Below are positions 35,870 through 44,848 of a DNA stretch of 64,000 bases, piece after piece. The stretch lies in assembly GCF_002743255.1 (NCBI RefSeq), contig NZ_PDYY01000009.1, forward strand, positions 62,001-126,000, given 5' to 3'. Under the pieces are notes generated by a model. That model saw nothing but the letters and a program-made list of their open reading frames with translations, was not told the DNA's origin and made no database searches. Position 1 is the first letter of the stretch. The number at the start of each line of letters is the position of its first letter. Position numbers and translations under genes: made by a program. This DNA comes from Sporosarcina sp. P2. Lineage in GTDB: Bacteria > Bacillota > Bacilli > Bacillales_A > Planococcaceae.

Positions 35870-37771
35870 ATGAAGACAAAAATTCCATTTGAGTTGGATA
35901 AAGGGCAAACGTTTTATGAATCTCTCAACGATTGGCTCGGAGATACGTTATATGATGATTTAACAGAAAAAGGTTTCGAATGTCGCGACGAGCAAATTTA
36001 TATGGCATTTCAAATAGAAAAAGCACTGAAAGAAAAAAGCGTCTTGCTTGCGGAAGCGGGAGTGGGTACGGGGAAAACGATTGCGTACTTATTACCGGCT
36101 ATTGCGTATGCGCGTTATACAGGAAAACCAGCGGTGATTTCCTGCGCAGATGAAACATTGATCGATCAATTGATCAAAGAAGAAGGCGATATTCAGAAGT
36201 TGAGTACCGCACTCAATATGACAGTAGACGTTCGTTTGGCGAAAGCGCGTAATCAGTATATTTGTCTGAAACGTCTGGAAGATACTAGCATGAAGACGAA
36301 CGAAGATTTTGTCGATTTAGTGGAAGATCAGTTGCCGGAATTCGTGCATGCAGAGCGTTCATTACAGTCGGTGTATCCGTATGGCGAACGTTCAGATTAT
36401 CCATATTTGGCTGATGAAGAATGGGAAATGATCAATTATCACCCGATAATGCAATGTGCGGCTTGTGATATTCGCAATCGTTGTGGGCAAACGATTCATC
36501 GTAATCATTATCGAGAAGCTGCAGACTTGATCATTTGCTCACATGACTTCTATATGGAGCATTTGTGGACAAAGGAATCACGTGCTAGACAAGGGCAACT
36601 GCCTTTATTACCGGAAGTATCGATGGTCGTCTTTGATGAAGGACATTTACTGGAATATTCCGCTCAGCGTGCATTGACATATGAAGTGCAAGAGCAAACG
36701 ATTATTAACTTGCTTGAACGGATTATGGTGGACGGCATCCGAGAGAAAACATTGCAGTTGATGGAGCAATTGCTCGAGACGCATGAATTATTTTTCAAAC
36801 AGCTCAAAAGTAATGCCATTCAAAATGACAATGAGCGCCTGACAATTGATAAGAACGAAGAAATGATGAAGTATGCAAAAACAGCGGTTGCATTATCTCA
36901 TGAACTTCTGGAAGAATTTGTTTTTGAAGGCGAGTTATATGTGATCCCTGAATACGACTTAAAAATCGTCGAAGAGTATTTGGAGCAGTACATTTATTCA
37001 ATGGAGCTATTTGCCGGTGACAACGACGCAGTCGATTGGCTTGAAAATCGTCGTGAAGAAAGCACACTGCTAATTATGCCAAGACTTGTCACGTCCATCT
37101 TGAAAGAGAAGTTATTTACGGGAACGATGCCGATTATCTTCTCTTCGGCTACTTTATCAGTTGAGAAATCATTTGATTACTTAGCGTACAGTTTAGGAAT
37201 TGTAGATTATCAATCATTTTCTATCGCATCACCATTCGACTATGAAAATGTCATGAAAATTCATTTGGAACAAGGGAATACAAATGAGAAAATCACACGT
37301 CTCTCTGAACTGCTTGAGGAAGAGGAACAGACATTGGTATTGTTCGGTTCCAAGCAATCCATGATGGAAGCCTACGATCAATTACCACTTGAACAAAGCG
37401 TTATGGTGACGTATGAAGGGGAGCGTTCATTGTCATCATTGGTGAAAGATTTCCAGCAACGTAAAGTGAATGTATTCTTCTCCTATCATTTGTGGGAAGG
37501 TCTGGATTTACCGAATGAAGCGTTGACTCGTGTAATCATTTTTGACTTGCCGTTCCCGCCGCATGATCCACTATTCCAAGCTAGAAGGGAATTTGCGGAA
37601 GATCCGTTTGACGAAGTAGATCTACCATTTATGTTATTGCGTTTACGACAGGGAATTGGCCGATTGATTCGAACGAGCGATGATTACGGTTCGATTCATT
37701 TATTTGTAAAGCCAGAGAATTTAGAATTACTGCCGGTTATTGAACGTGTGTTGCCTGTACCATTTTCGTAA
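35870..37771 (+). CDS. ypvA: XPD/DinG-like helicase with iron-sulfur cysteines (YpvA)
   Basis: SF2 helicase of 633 residues without an exonuclease domain. Walker A EAGVGTGKTIAYLLP (about 64-78), DEGH (about 258-261) and the C-terminal RQGIGRLIRTSDD motif are present. Four cysteines, Cys132, Cys196, Cys199 and Cys205 (YIC ... QCAACDIRNRC), are spaced as the XPD-family [4Fe-4S] ligands. So unlike the dinG product in this window it should be an iron-sulfur helicase. ATG 35870 has AGGAGGAG; the frame opens earlier at a TTG without merit. It lies directly after ypsC. Confidence 0.91.
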   Translation: MKTKIPFELDKGQTFYESLNDWLGDTLYDDLTEKGFECRDEQIYMAFQIEKALKEKSVLLAEAGVGTGKTIAYLLPAIAYARYTGKPAVISCADETLIDQLIKEEGDIQKLSTALNMTVDVRLAKARNQYICLKRLEDTSMKTNEDFVDLVEDQLPEFVHAERSLQSVYPYGERSDYPYLADEEWEMINYHPIMQCAACDIRNRCGQTIHRNHYREAADLIICSHDFYMEHLWTKESRARQGQLPLLPEVSMVVFDEGHLLEYSAQRALTYEVQEQTIINLLERIMVDGIREKTLQLMEQLLETHELFFKQLKSNAIQNDNERLTIDKNEEMMKYAKTAVALSHELLEEFVFEGELYVIPEYDLKIVEEYLEQYIYSMELFAGDNDAVDWLENRREESTLLIMPRLVTSILKEKLFTGTMPIIFSSATLSVEKSFDYLAYSLGIVDYQSFSIASPFDYENVMKIHLEQGNTNEKITRLSELLEEEEQTLVLFGSKQSMMEAYDQLPLEQSVMVTYEGERSLSSLVKDFQQRKVNVFFSYHLWEGLDLPNEALTRVIIFDLPFPPHDPLFQARREFAEDPFDEVDLPFMLLRLRQGIGRLIRTSDDYGSIHLFVKPENLELLPVIERVLPVPFS

Positions 37772-37782
37772 ACAGTAAAAAA

Positions 37783-37826
37783 GAAAGCGTGCTGACGTCG
37801 GAGTTTCGACATCTGCACGCCTTTTT
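37783..37826. terminator. Bidirectional terminator between ypvA and cheX-like gene
   Basis: GCGTGC..GA..GTCG pairs with CGAC..TC..GCACGC with two mismatches, flanked by A and T runs. Confidence 0.8.
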
Positions 37827-37830
37827 CCAG

Positions 37831-38289
37831 TTATCGTTCTTCGTCAATAGTGAGCAATAAATTTAACATTTGGCCATCTTCAAATTTTACGGGGATTTTA
37901 AATGCTTGCTTAAACCCATAAAATTTTGTTTGCCCCGTCATGACAGTAGGTGGTGAAATATCTAGCGTCAGATCCGCTTTTTCCAATACTGTACATAGAT
38001 TTCCGGCAATCATATTCCCGAGTTCTCCAGTGAATGATTCAGCCATTTCCCCTTCAAGCTGCATACCGAACATGGCGAGACCAATTTCACTGATAATGGA
38101 TTGTGTAGGCTCTACAATTAAACGACCTTTAATATCTCCAATTAGACCGATCAAAACACTGATTTCGCGTTGTTCGTACGGCTGTTGTATAAGGGCAGGG
38201 GATAGTACCTGGAATTTTAATGGAACTACAGTAGTGAGAGAAGCAATCGTTGCATTTAGAACTTTTTGTACATTTGTTGCTGTATCCAT
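37831..38289 (-). CDS. CheX/CheC-like chemotaxis phosphatase family protein
   Basis: A 152-residue soluble protein of the CheC/CheX/FliY superfamily. The phosphatase helix motif is visible once as ESFTGELGNMIAGN (about 84-97), with the E..N pair that acts on phosphorylated response regulators; a single motif is typical of CheX. No chemotaxis gene is nearby, so its partner is unknown. ATG 38289 with AAAGGGTG upstream. It runs opposite to the flanking ypvA and dynA. Confidence 0.82.
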   Translation of the reverse strand: MDTATNVQKVLNATIASLTTVVPLKFQVLSPALIQQPYEQREISVLIGLIGDIKGRLIVEPTQSIISEIGLAMFGMQLEGEMAESFTGELGNMIAGNLCTVLEKADLTLDISPPTVMTGQTKFYGFKQAFKIPVKFEDGQMLNLLLTIDEER

Positions 38290-38523
38290 CTAAAGAAACA
38301 CCCTTTCACGAATAGTTTGGTAGTGCAATCATATCACTAGGAGTATCTAAAAGACTAGACAAATTTTATGAAAGTAGCCACATCCTCACTATTTATTCGA
38401 TTTCTTCAAGATTAGCTGTATACTGGTTCTTCTATTTAAAAAGTAATACTTATAAAGTAACTATCTATTTTTTCACGCATTAATGGTATGATTGGATGAG
38501 TTAAAATTGAAAGGACGACGATT

Positions 38524-41500
38524 ATGTCTACAAACAATGAATTTTTACAGCAATCTGCTACATATGGACAAATTTTTTCCAACAATGAAGATGATGAACG
38601 CAAAGCAAAAACGACATTACTTGCTAATAAAATAATCGATAAAGAATATACAATTGCTTTTGCTGGACACTTTTCAGCGGGAAAGTCTTCGACAATTAAT
38701 GCATTAACAGGTGATGATCTCTTACCGTCAAGCCCTATTCCGACAAGTGCGAATATTGTGAAGGTGCATAAGGCGGATGAAGATTATGCTATTATCCATC
38801 GTGTGGATGGAAGTGCTGTGAAATTCAGCGGCCATGGGTTCTCTGAAGGTGTGAAAGCGTACAGTAAGGACGGGGCTGAAGTTTCATTGGTTGAAATCGG
38901 CCATACAGAATCCAATTTACCGGAAGGAATTACGGTAATGGATACACCAGGCGTAGACTCGACAGATGATGCACATAGACTATCGACGGAGTCTTCATTG
39001 CACTTAGCGGATCTTGTCTTCTATACGATGGATTACAACCATGTACAATCTGAAATGAACTTCCGGTTCACAAAAGAATTAATGCGCTATAATAGTAACG
39101 TTTATTTAATTATTAATCAGATCGATAAGCATCGCGACAGTGAGTTATCATTCGATGAGTTCAAAAAGTCCGTCGAAGAATCGTTCAAGTTATGGGGGGT
39201 AGAACCAAAGGGGATTTTCTACACGTCATTGAAACAACTGGATCACCCACATAATGATTTTGAAAAAGTCAAAGCGATCGTTGATGGTTCGATCGAACAC
39301 CGAGAAGAAAATTTTGAACAAAATATCGAGCAATCTTTATTAAAATTAAAAGATGAGCATATGAAATATCTTCAACAGCAAGTGGATGACTTGAAGGAGA
39401 ATCATTCGGAAATCCTCAGCGAATCCGAGTGGGGGCAGTTTGAAGAGTTAAATCAAGATTTGAAGGATGCGAAAAAACGACTGGAATTAGTTTCGGGTGA
39501 CGAATTCTATGTGAATTTCGAGAAAGAACGCAATGAATTATTGTCGAACGCGGGACTGGCGCCATTTGAAACGAGAGAATTACTGAAAGACCATTTGGAA
39601 GCCAAGTCACCAAAATTCAAAGTAGGTTTACTATTTGGTGCGAAGAAGACAGCGGAAGAGCGCGAAAAACGTCGTCAAAAGCTAGATGATAACATTTCAG
39701 GTCTGGCGCATACACAAATCGAAATTTATATGAAAGCGTTGATGAAGAGTTCATTAAAGCAAGCCGGAATCTTAACCGATGAGCGTTCACTGGCGATTGA
39801 TAATATGGATCTAACACTACCGTTTGACAAAGTGGATGAGCAACTGCATGTACAAGAAGTGATCACTGGCGAAACCATTTTGAATTATGCAGAGCAAATG
39901 AAGCGTGCCATTCATTTAGTGTATAAACGTAAAACCGATAAATGGAAACAAGAGATGTCCGTCATCGCGAAAGAATCGGGTGGTGAGCAATCGGGACCTC
40001 TTGTTGAAACGATTGCCGTGTTGCAAGAAAAAGTAGATGCACTAAAAGAAATGAATAAGTGGCAAGAGCGTATGGAGTGGGTCGATAAAGAAATCGCCAA
40101 TCCGTCTGCGCCGACACGTATGGGCCGCGATCAACTGGTTACGGAGTGGGAACAGCCTAAAAAAATCGAAACAATTGATTATGTAGCAAAAGTAGAAGAG
40201 CAAGAAACGACTGTTGAAAAAGTGGAAGAAGTAGTGGAAGAAGAACGTCAAATGGTCGATTCAGAAAAAGCCATCATACATGCACAGCATATCGCCGAAT
40301 CGGTCGAGGCGATACCTGGATTTGCAGAAACGGCATCGTATTTGATGACGAAAGCAGACCGCCTAAAAGGACAGGAATTCACAGTTGCATTATTTGGCGC
40401 ATTCAGTGCTGGGAAATCTTCATTCTCTAACGCGTTGATTGGTGAAAAAGTGTTACCTGTATCACCGAACCCTACAACAGCTGCAATCAACCGAATTCGT
40501 CCAGTAAGTGAAACCCACTTGCATAATACTGCGGATATTCACTTGAAAGATGAAGCCACGATGACTGAAGACGTAGCGTTGTCATTCGGTGCACTCGGTA
40601 TCACGATTTCCTCACTGGAAGATGCCTTTAATAAAACAGATGTTGCTATGAAGCAACCACTTGAAGATGAGAACTTGCACATCCATAAGTCGTTCATCAG
40701 CGCATTCCAAAGAGGATACCCTCTTTATACGCCTGCATTAGGGACGACGTTGACAGTAGAGCGTGAAGAATTTACGAAATTCGTTGCACAAGAAGAACGT
40801 AGTTGTTTCGTCGATTCCATAGATTTCTTCTATGACTGCCCATTGACTCGCCACGGTATCACATTGGTGGATACACCAGGAGCAGATTCCATCAACGCAC
40901 GTCATACCGACGTAGCGTTTGAATATATTCGTAATGCTGATGCGATTCTATTCGTAACATACTATAACCATGCATTCGCACGTGCTGATCGTGAATTCCT
41001 TATCCAGCTAGGCCGTGTGAAAGACGCATTCGAACTCGATAAAATGTTCTTTATCGTCAATGCGATCGACCTTGCTTCAAATGAAGAAGAAGGCGAAGAA
41101 GTAAAAGGCTTCGTTGCCAATGAATTGCAGAAATTTGGAATCCGCAATCCGCGGGTACATGGTATTTCAAGCCTTGAGGCACTGGAAGGCAAATTAACAC
41201 AACAACCGAATGCATTAATGGTCGATTTTGAAGAGAAGTTTTATTCATTCCTTGAGCATGATTTACGTGCGCAAGTCGTGCAAGCACTGGAAGAAGAAAC
41301 AACGAAAACAATCGGTCGTCTAGCTTCATTGATCGACAGAACGATCCAAAACCGTTCACGTAAAACGGAAAGACTGGAAGAGCTTGCGACTGCTGAATTG
41401 GCAATAAAAGAACGTTTTGAAAAGAGTGCCAGGAAGATCTTAGTGAAATCCACTCAAGATGAATTGAGTGAACTCGTCTACTATATTTTACAACGTGTAT

Positions 41501-42117
41501 TCTTACGTTTCGGTGATTTCTTCAAAGAGGGGTATAGTCCGTCCACTTTCGCGAAAAACTCATCGGATAAAGCATTGAAAATCGCATTGGCGGAAACAGT
41601 CAATATGGTAGGCTTTGACTTGACGCAGGAATTGAAAGTAACGAATTTGCGTATTCTTCAATACATGAAGAAGCAATTGCTAGAACGTCAGCGTATGGAA
41701 GTCCGTTCACTAGCCGATATGGATCAGTCAATTGTACCTTCGCCATACGAGCCGAATGATAAAGAGATGTTGTCATTTGAAACACCATATGAAGATCCTA
41801 TGGTATACAGCGCAGTGAATAAATCGTTCAAAAATCAAAAGTCGTTCTTTGAACGTGGCGATCGGGATATCTTGAAAGTGAAGCTGGAGGAAATATTGAA
41901 AAAAGATGCATCCAGCTATCTTGGCGATCAGAAAGAACGTATTGAAAAGTGGGCAGACTTATGGATTGAAGACGAAGCAGAAGCATTACGCGTTCATTTG
42001 TTGCAGGAAAGTCTTGTACAAATTGAATCAGAGCGTACATTGCTCGATGGTTCGGAGCAGCTGGAACAATGGCAGAAAATCTATGAACAAATCCGTCAAG
42101 AGGAGTTGGTTCAATGA
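38524..42117 (+). CDS. dynA: Two-headed bacterial dynamin-like protein DynA (YpbR)
   Basis: A 1197-residue fused dynamin: two GTPase halves in one chain. The first has P-loop GHFSAGKSST (about 48-57) and DTPGVDS; the second has GAFSAGKSSF (about 625-634) and DTPGAD. Each is followed by long helical stalk segments with hydrophobic patches for membrane binding. B. subtilis DynA (1193 residues) tethers and fuses membranes and protects against phage and membrane stress. ATG 38524 with AAAGGACGA. The rhodanese gene overlaps its stop (ATGA). Confidence 0.95.
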   Translation: MSTNNEFLQQSATYGQIFSNNEDDERKAKTTLLANKIIDKEYTIAFAGHFSAGKSSTINALTGDDLLPSSPIPTSANIVKVHKADEDYAIIHRVDGSAVKFSGHGFSEGVKAYSKDGAEVSLVEIGHTESNLPEGITVMDTPGVDSTDDAHRLSTESSLHLADLVFYTMDYNHVQSEMNFRFTKELMRYNSNVYLIINQIDKHRDSELSFDEFKKSVEESFKLWGVEPKGIFYTSLKQLDHPHNDFEKVKAIVDGSIEHREENFEQNIEQSLLKLKDEHMKYLQQQVDDLKENHSEILSESEWGQFEELNQDLKDAKKRLELVSGDEFYVNFEKERNELLSNAGLAPFETRELLKDHLEAKSPKFKVGLLFGAKKTAEEREKRRQKLDDNISGLAHTQIEIYMKALMKSSLKQAGILTDERSLAIDNMDLTLPFDKVDEQLHVQEVITGETILNYAEQMKRAIHLVYKRKTDKWKQEMSVIAKESGGEQSGPLVETIAVLQEKVDALKEMNKWQERMEWVDKEIANPSAPTRMGRDQLVTEWEQPKKIETIDYVAKVEEQETTVEKVEEVVEEERQMVDSEKAIIHAQHIAESVEAIPGFAETASYLMTKADRLKGQEFTVALFGAFSAGKSSFSNALIGEKVLPVSPNPTTAAINRIRPVSETHLHNTADIHLKDEATMTEDVALSFGALGITISSLEDAFNKTDVAMKQPLEDENLHIHKSFISAFQRGYPLYTPALGTTLTVEREEFTKFVAQEERSCFVDSIDFFYDCPLTRHGITLVDTPGADSINARHTDVAFEYIRNADAILFVTYYNHAFARADREFLIQLGRVKDAFELDKMFFIVNAIDLASNEEEGEEVKGFVANELQKFGIRNPRVHGISSLEALEGKLTQQPNALMVDFEEKFYSFLEHDLRAQVVQALEEETTKTIGRLASLIDRTIQNRSRKTERLEELATAELAIKERFEKSARKILVKSTQDELSELVYYILQRVFLRFGDFFKEGYSPSTFAKNSSDKALKIALAETVNMVGFDLTQELKVTNLRILQYMKKQLLERQRMEVRSLADMDQSIVPSPYEPNDKEMLSFETPYEDPMVYSAVNKSFKNQKSFFERGDRDILKVKLEEILKKDASSYLGDQKERIEKWADLWIEDEAEALRVHLLQESLVQIESERTLLDGSEQLEQWQKIYEQIRQEELVQ

Positions 42118-42938
42118 CACAAGTATTTGTATCTATTCACGATATGGAGACAAGTCACGCAAAATGGATCGATGCGCGCTTTTCATTGCAAGATGAAAAG
42201 CAGGGGAAACTTGATTATCAAAATGAACACGTAAAAGGCGCGGTTCATTGGGATTTAGATGAAGACTTATCCGGGACTTCTGTAGAAGGTGGACGTCATC
42301 CATTGCCTTCTGCTGAACAACTGACTGAACTATTCCGTAAAAGTGGACTGGAACGTACAGATACGATTTTGATCTATGATGAGGGTGGCGGTCCATTCGC
42401 AACACGAGCTTGGTGGATGTTGCAGTATGGAGGTTTCACGAATGTACATGTCGTAACAGAAAGTTATACGGCATTACGCAAAATAGTAGACGTAACATCT
42501 GATCCTGCTACGCCTGTACGCTCGACGGTGGAACCAGATTGGCAAAAGCACTTATACGCTAGTAGAAGTGAAGTCGAAGAAGTTGTGGCGGGCAATCGAC
42601 CGTCTCAACTTGTCGACGCACGCTCTGAAGTTCGCTACCGTGGGGAAAAAGAGCCGCTCTATCATAAAGCGGGCCATATACCGACAGCGCGAAACTTCGA
42701 TTGGGAACAATTGAAGAGAGACGGACAGTATGATGTGCAGCACGCAAAAGAGCAATTACAACAGATCGTCACGCCTGAAGACGATGTCATCGTCTACTGT
42801 GGCAGCGGTGTAACGGCTTCCCCTTTATTCGCGGCACTTAAAGAACTAGACTATCCAAACGTAAAACTATATGTTGGTAGTTTCAGCGACTGGATTTCCC
42901 AAGATGACGCACCAATTGAAACCGCAATAAGGGGTTGA
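42114..42938 (+). CDS. Two-domain sulfurtransferase (rhodanese/mercaptopyruvate type)
   Basis: A 274-residue tandem rhodanese. The N-terminal domain is inactive; the C-terminal domain has the catalytic loop VYCGSGVTAS with Cys229, resembling 3-mercaptopyruvate sulfurtransferases (CGSGVTA), and DARSEVRYRGEKEP earlier. It moves sulfur to thiols or cyanide; physiological acceptor unknown. It starts in the ATGA overlap with dynA, so it is translated from the same message. Confidence 0.92.
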   Translation: MTQVFVSIHDMETSHAKWIDARFSLQDEKQGKLDYQNEHVKGAVHWDLDEDLSGTSVEGGRHPLPSAEQLTELFRKSGLERTDTILIYDEGGGPFATRAWWMLQYGGFTNVHVVTESYTALRKIVDVTSDPATPVRSTVEPDWQKHLYASRSEVEEVVAGNRPSQLVDARSEVRYRGEKEPLYHKAGHIPTARNFDWEQLKRDGQYDVQHAKEQLQQIVTPEDDVIVYCGSGVTASPLFAALKELDYPNVKLYVGSFSDWISQDDAPIETAIRG

Positions 42939-42944
42939 TACACG

Positions 42945-43544
42945 ATGCTATTTGCATTGCTGGGGGATATTCATTCATCCAAAGAAGATTTGCAGGCAGT
43001 ACTGGCACAAATTTCCGATGAAGCACCTGACGCAACTATCATCGGGACAGGTGATTTGTACGAATGCACGGTCAGCAAAAAAGATCTTCATGGGCAGACT
43101 TATCCTACTGTCGAAGAAGTGATCAAATATCCGGAAGGCATCGATGAGCTGTTAACCTTTCCATCCATTTATGGCAATCAAGAAGAACGTATTCTGTTGT
43201 TGACAAAGCAGAGTGAGCCTATACGGGACTTTTTGAACGACTTACCTGAAGCTCTAAAGATAGAAACGGCAGTTGTCATCCATGGTCACCAATGGCCGCA
43301 TAACGAAGCAGAGGCGTGGCTTGCTGAGTATCTACCAGAGGTGCACCTGGTATTTCACGGACATACCCACCGATCAAGCTTCAAGAGTGATGGACAATCT
43401 GTGCCGATTAGCTGGAACGACGAGCTGCCGGTTGTGGGATCTCGAAATATCGTTAACGTAGGTGCTGTAGTAGGCTTTAGAGAATGGATATTATATGATT
43501 CTGAAAAACAAAATGTTAGATTTATGAAAGCGTCAAAAGGCTGA
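42945..43544 (+). CDS. YfcE-like calcineurin-type metallophosphoesterase
   Basis: A 199-residue phosphoesterase with the metal motifs LLGDIHSS (about 4-11), GTGDLYEC (about 36-43), YGNQEERI, VVIHGHQWP and HGHTHRSS (about 138-145). It resembles small YfcE/MJ0936-type enzymes. Substrate unknown. It starts six bases after the rhodanese stop, completing a dynA-rhodanese-phosphoesterase unit closed by a terminator. Confidence 0.88.
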   Translation: MLFALLGDIHSSKEDLQAVLAQISDEAPDATIIGTGDLYECTVSKKDLHGQTYPTVEEVIKYPEGIDELLTFPSIYGNQEERILLLTKQSEPIRDFLNDLPEALKIETAVVIHGHQWPHNEAEAWLAEYLPEVHLVFHGHTHRSSFKSDGQSVPISWNDELPVVGSRNIVNVGAVVGFREWILYDSEKQNVRFMKASKG

Positions 43545-43596
43545 GAGATTCATGTCTAGCTCGTTTAGTTGAGTGTGGATAGTAAAATAACATGGG

Positions 43597-43624
43597 AAGC
43601 ATCGCATTTTGCGGTGCTTTTTTA
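43597..43624 (+). terminator. Terminator of the dynA operon
   Basis: AAGCATCGC, loop ATTTT, GCGGTGCTT then a T run, about 50 bases after the phosphoesterase stop. Confidence 0.85.
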
Positions 43625-43673
43625 TTTTTGAAATAGAAAAGGATGATGCGACCATGAGGAATGAATAAAGCAC

Positions 43674-43883
43674 ATGCATATAATTGCAGTTGTGGAAGTT
43701 GAAAAATGATTTCAATTGATAGAAAATTTAGGTGAAGGGCTTTGGAGATTTTCCGCTTTTTTAATAGATAATGTAGTATTGGCATATATCATCATCGAAG
43801 ATACTCGAAAACCTTATACAAAGGAAGACAAAAAGCTAGAACCTCTTTGTTACGTAGACGAAGAAACTAAATATTGGAAATAG
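43674..43883 (+). pseudogene. Small gene remnant with one in-frame TGA
   Basis: ATG 43674 opens MHIIAVVEVEK, then TGA at 43707-43709, then 57 more sense codons in the same frame (FQLIENLGEGLWRFSAFL ... CYVDEETKYWK) to TAG 43881-43883. The part after TGA has normal protein composition and ends naturally. This looks like a short gene inactivated by one stop, or the tail of a longer decayed gene. No good SD is seen before 43674, and I do not recognise the family. Confidence 0.4.
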
Positions 43884-43938
43884 CTTTATACTGTTAGTAT
43901 GATGGAGTTACTAAATAGATAGTAGGAGGCGTGTTGAA

Positions 43939-44727
43939 ATGACAAAATATGAATTAGCAAACGTGTGGAAGTGGGAAGTAGAGAATTCGAATAGTGGCGG
44001 TAATCGTCCGACAGCCGGTGAACGTTTTGAACAAAAACTACCAGTCGGAGAGGCACCGTTCCAACTCTATTCACTGGGAACGCCGAACGGTATTAAAGTG
44101 ACGATTATGCTGGAAGAATTAAAAGAGTTGGATGTTGACGGTGCAGACTATAATTTGTATAAAATTAATATTGGTGCCGATGAACAATTTGGTTCAGATT
44201 TTGTCAAGATCAATCCTAATTCTAAGATCCCCGCCCTAGTCGATCAAAGTCAAAGTCCACGTGTGGAAGTGTTTGAATCAGGGTCGATTTTACTTTACTT
44301 GGCTGAGAAATTTAATAAGCTGATCCCCACAGATATTCATGGACGGACAGAAACGCTTAATTGGCTATTCTGGCAAATTGGGTCGGGTCCTTATGTTGGT
44401 GGAGGGTTTGGTCACTTTTTTGCTTACGCGCCAGAGCCTATGAAATACCCAATTGATCGTTTTACTATGGAAACGAAACGTCAATTAGACGTACTAGACA
44501 AAATATTAGCTCAGCGTTCTTATATCGCTGGTGATACCTATACGATTGCAGATATTGCGATATGGTCTTGGTACGGACGTTTAGCTTTAGGAAAATTGTA
44601 TGAAGGCTCTTATGAATTTTTAAACATGGATGAATATACCCATCTCTTGGAATGGTCTCATCGCATTGCGAAACGACCAGGCGTTCAAAAAGGTCTTGCA
44701 GCGGAGTATCAGTCGCTTGGGGAGTAG
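43939..44727 (+). CDS. Glutathione-S-transferase-fold protein (YghU/YfcG-like)
   Basis: A 262-residue protein with an N-terminal extension (KYELANVWKWE...NRPTAGERF), a thioredoxin-like GST domain starting LYSLGTPNGIKVTIMLEEL, the NPNSKIPAL cis-proline motif and VFESGSILLYLAEKF, then a helical GST-C domain. This layout is that of E. coli YghU disulfide-bond oxidoreductases. Bacillales normally lack glutathione and make bacillithiol, so the thiol used is uncertain. ATG 43939 has a strong TAGGAGGCG. It lies in an accessory stretch. Confidence 0.87.
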   Translation: MTKYELANVWKWEVENSNSGGNRPTAGERFEQKLPVGEAPFQLYSLGTPNGIKVTIMLEELKELDVDGADYNLYKINIGADEQFGSDFVKINPNSKIPALVDQSQSPRVEVFESGSILLYLAEKFNKLIPTDIHGRTETLNWLFWQIGSGPYVGGGFGHFFAYAPEPMKYPIDRFTMETKRQLDVLDKILAQRSYIAGDTYTIADIAIWSWYGRLALGKLYEGSYEFLNMDEYTHLLEWSHRIAKRPGVQKGLAAEYQSLGE

Positions 44728-44848
44728 TTTCAAAAAAGACATGTATTGATTTTTTCTTCTCTAAAATAGCAACAGCATTTCCGTAATAAGTCGCTAAAAA
44801 TTAAAAAAGATCAAGTGGTGAGTTTTAATAAATGCAGGGAGGAAAAGG

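Noticed and set aside
38524..42117. Phage-defence island built on the dynamin gene
   Set aside because: DynA is a conserved housekeeping-type gene in Bacillales at this locus; no other defence genes surround it.
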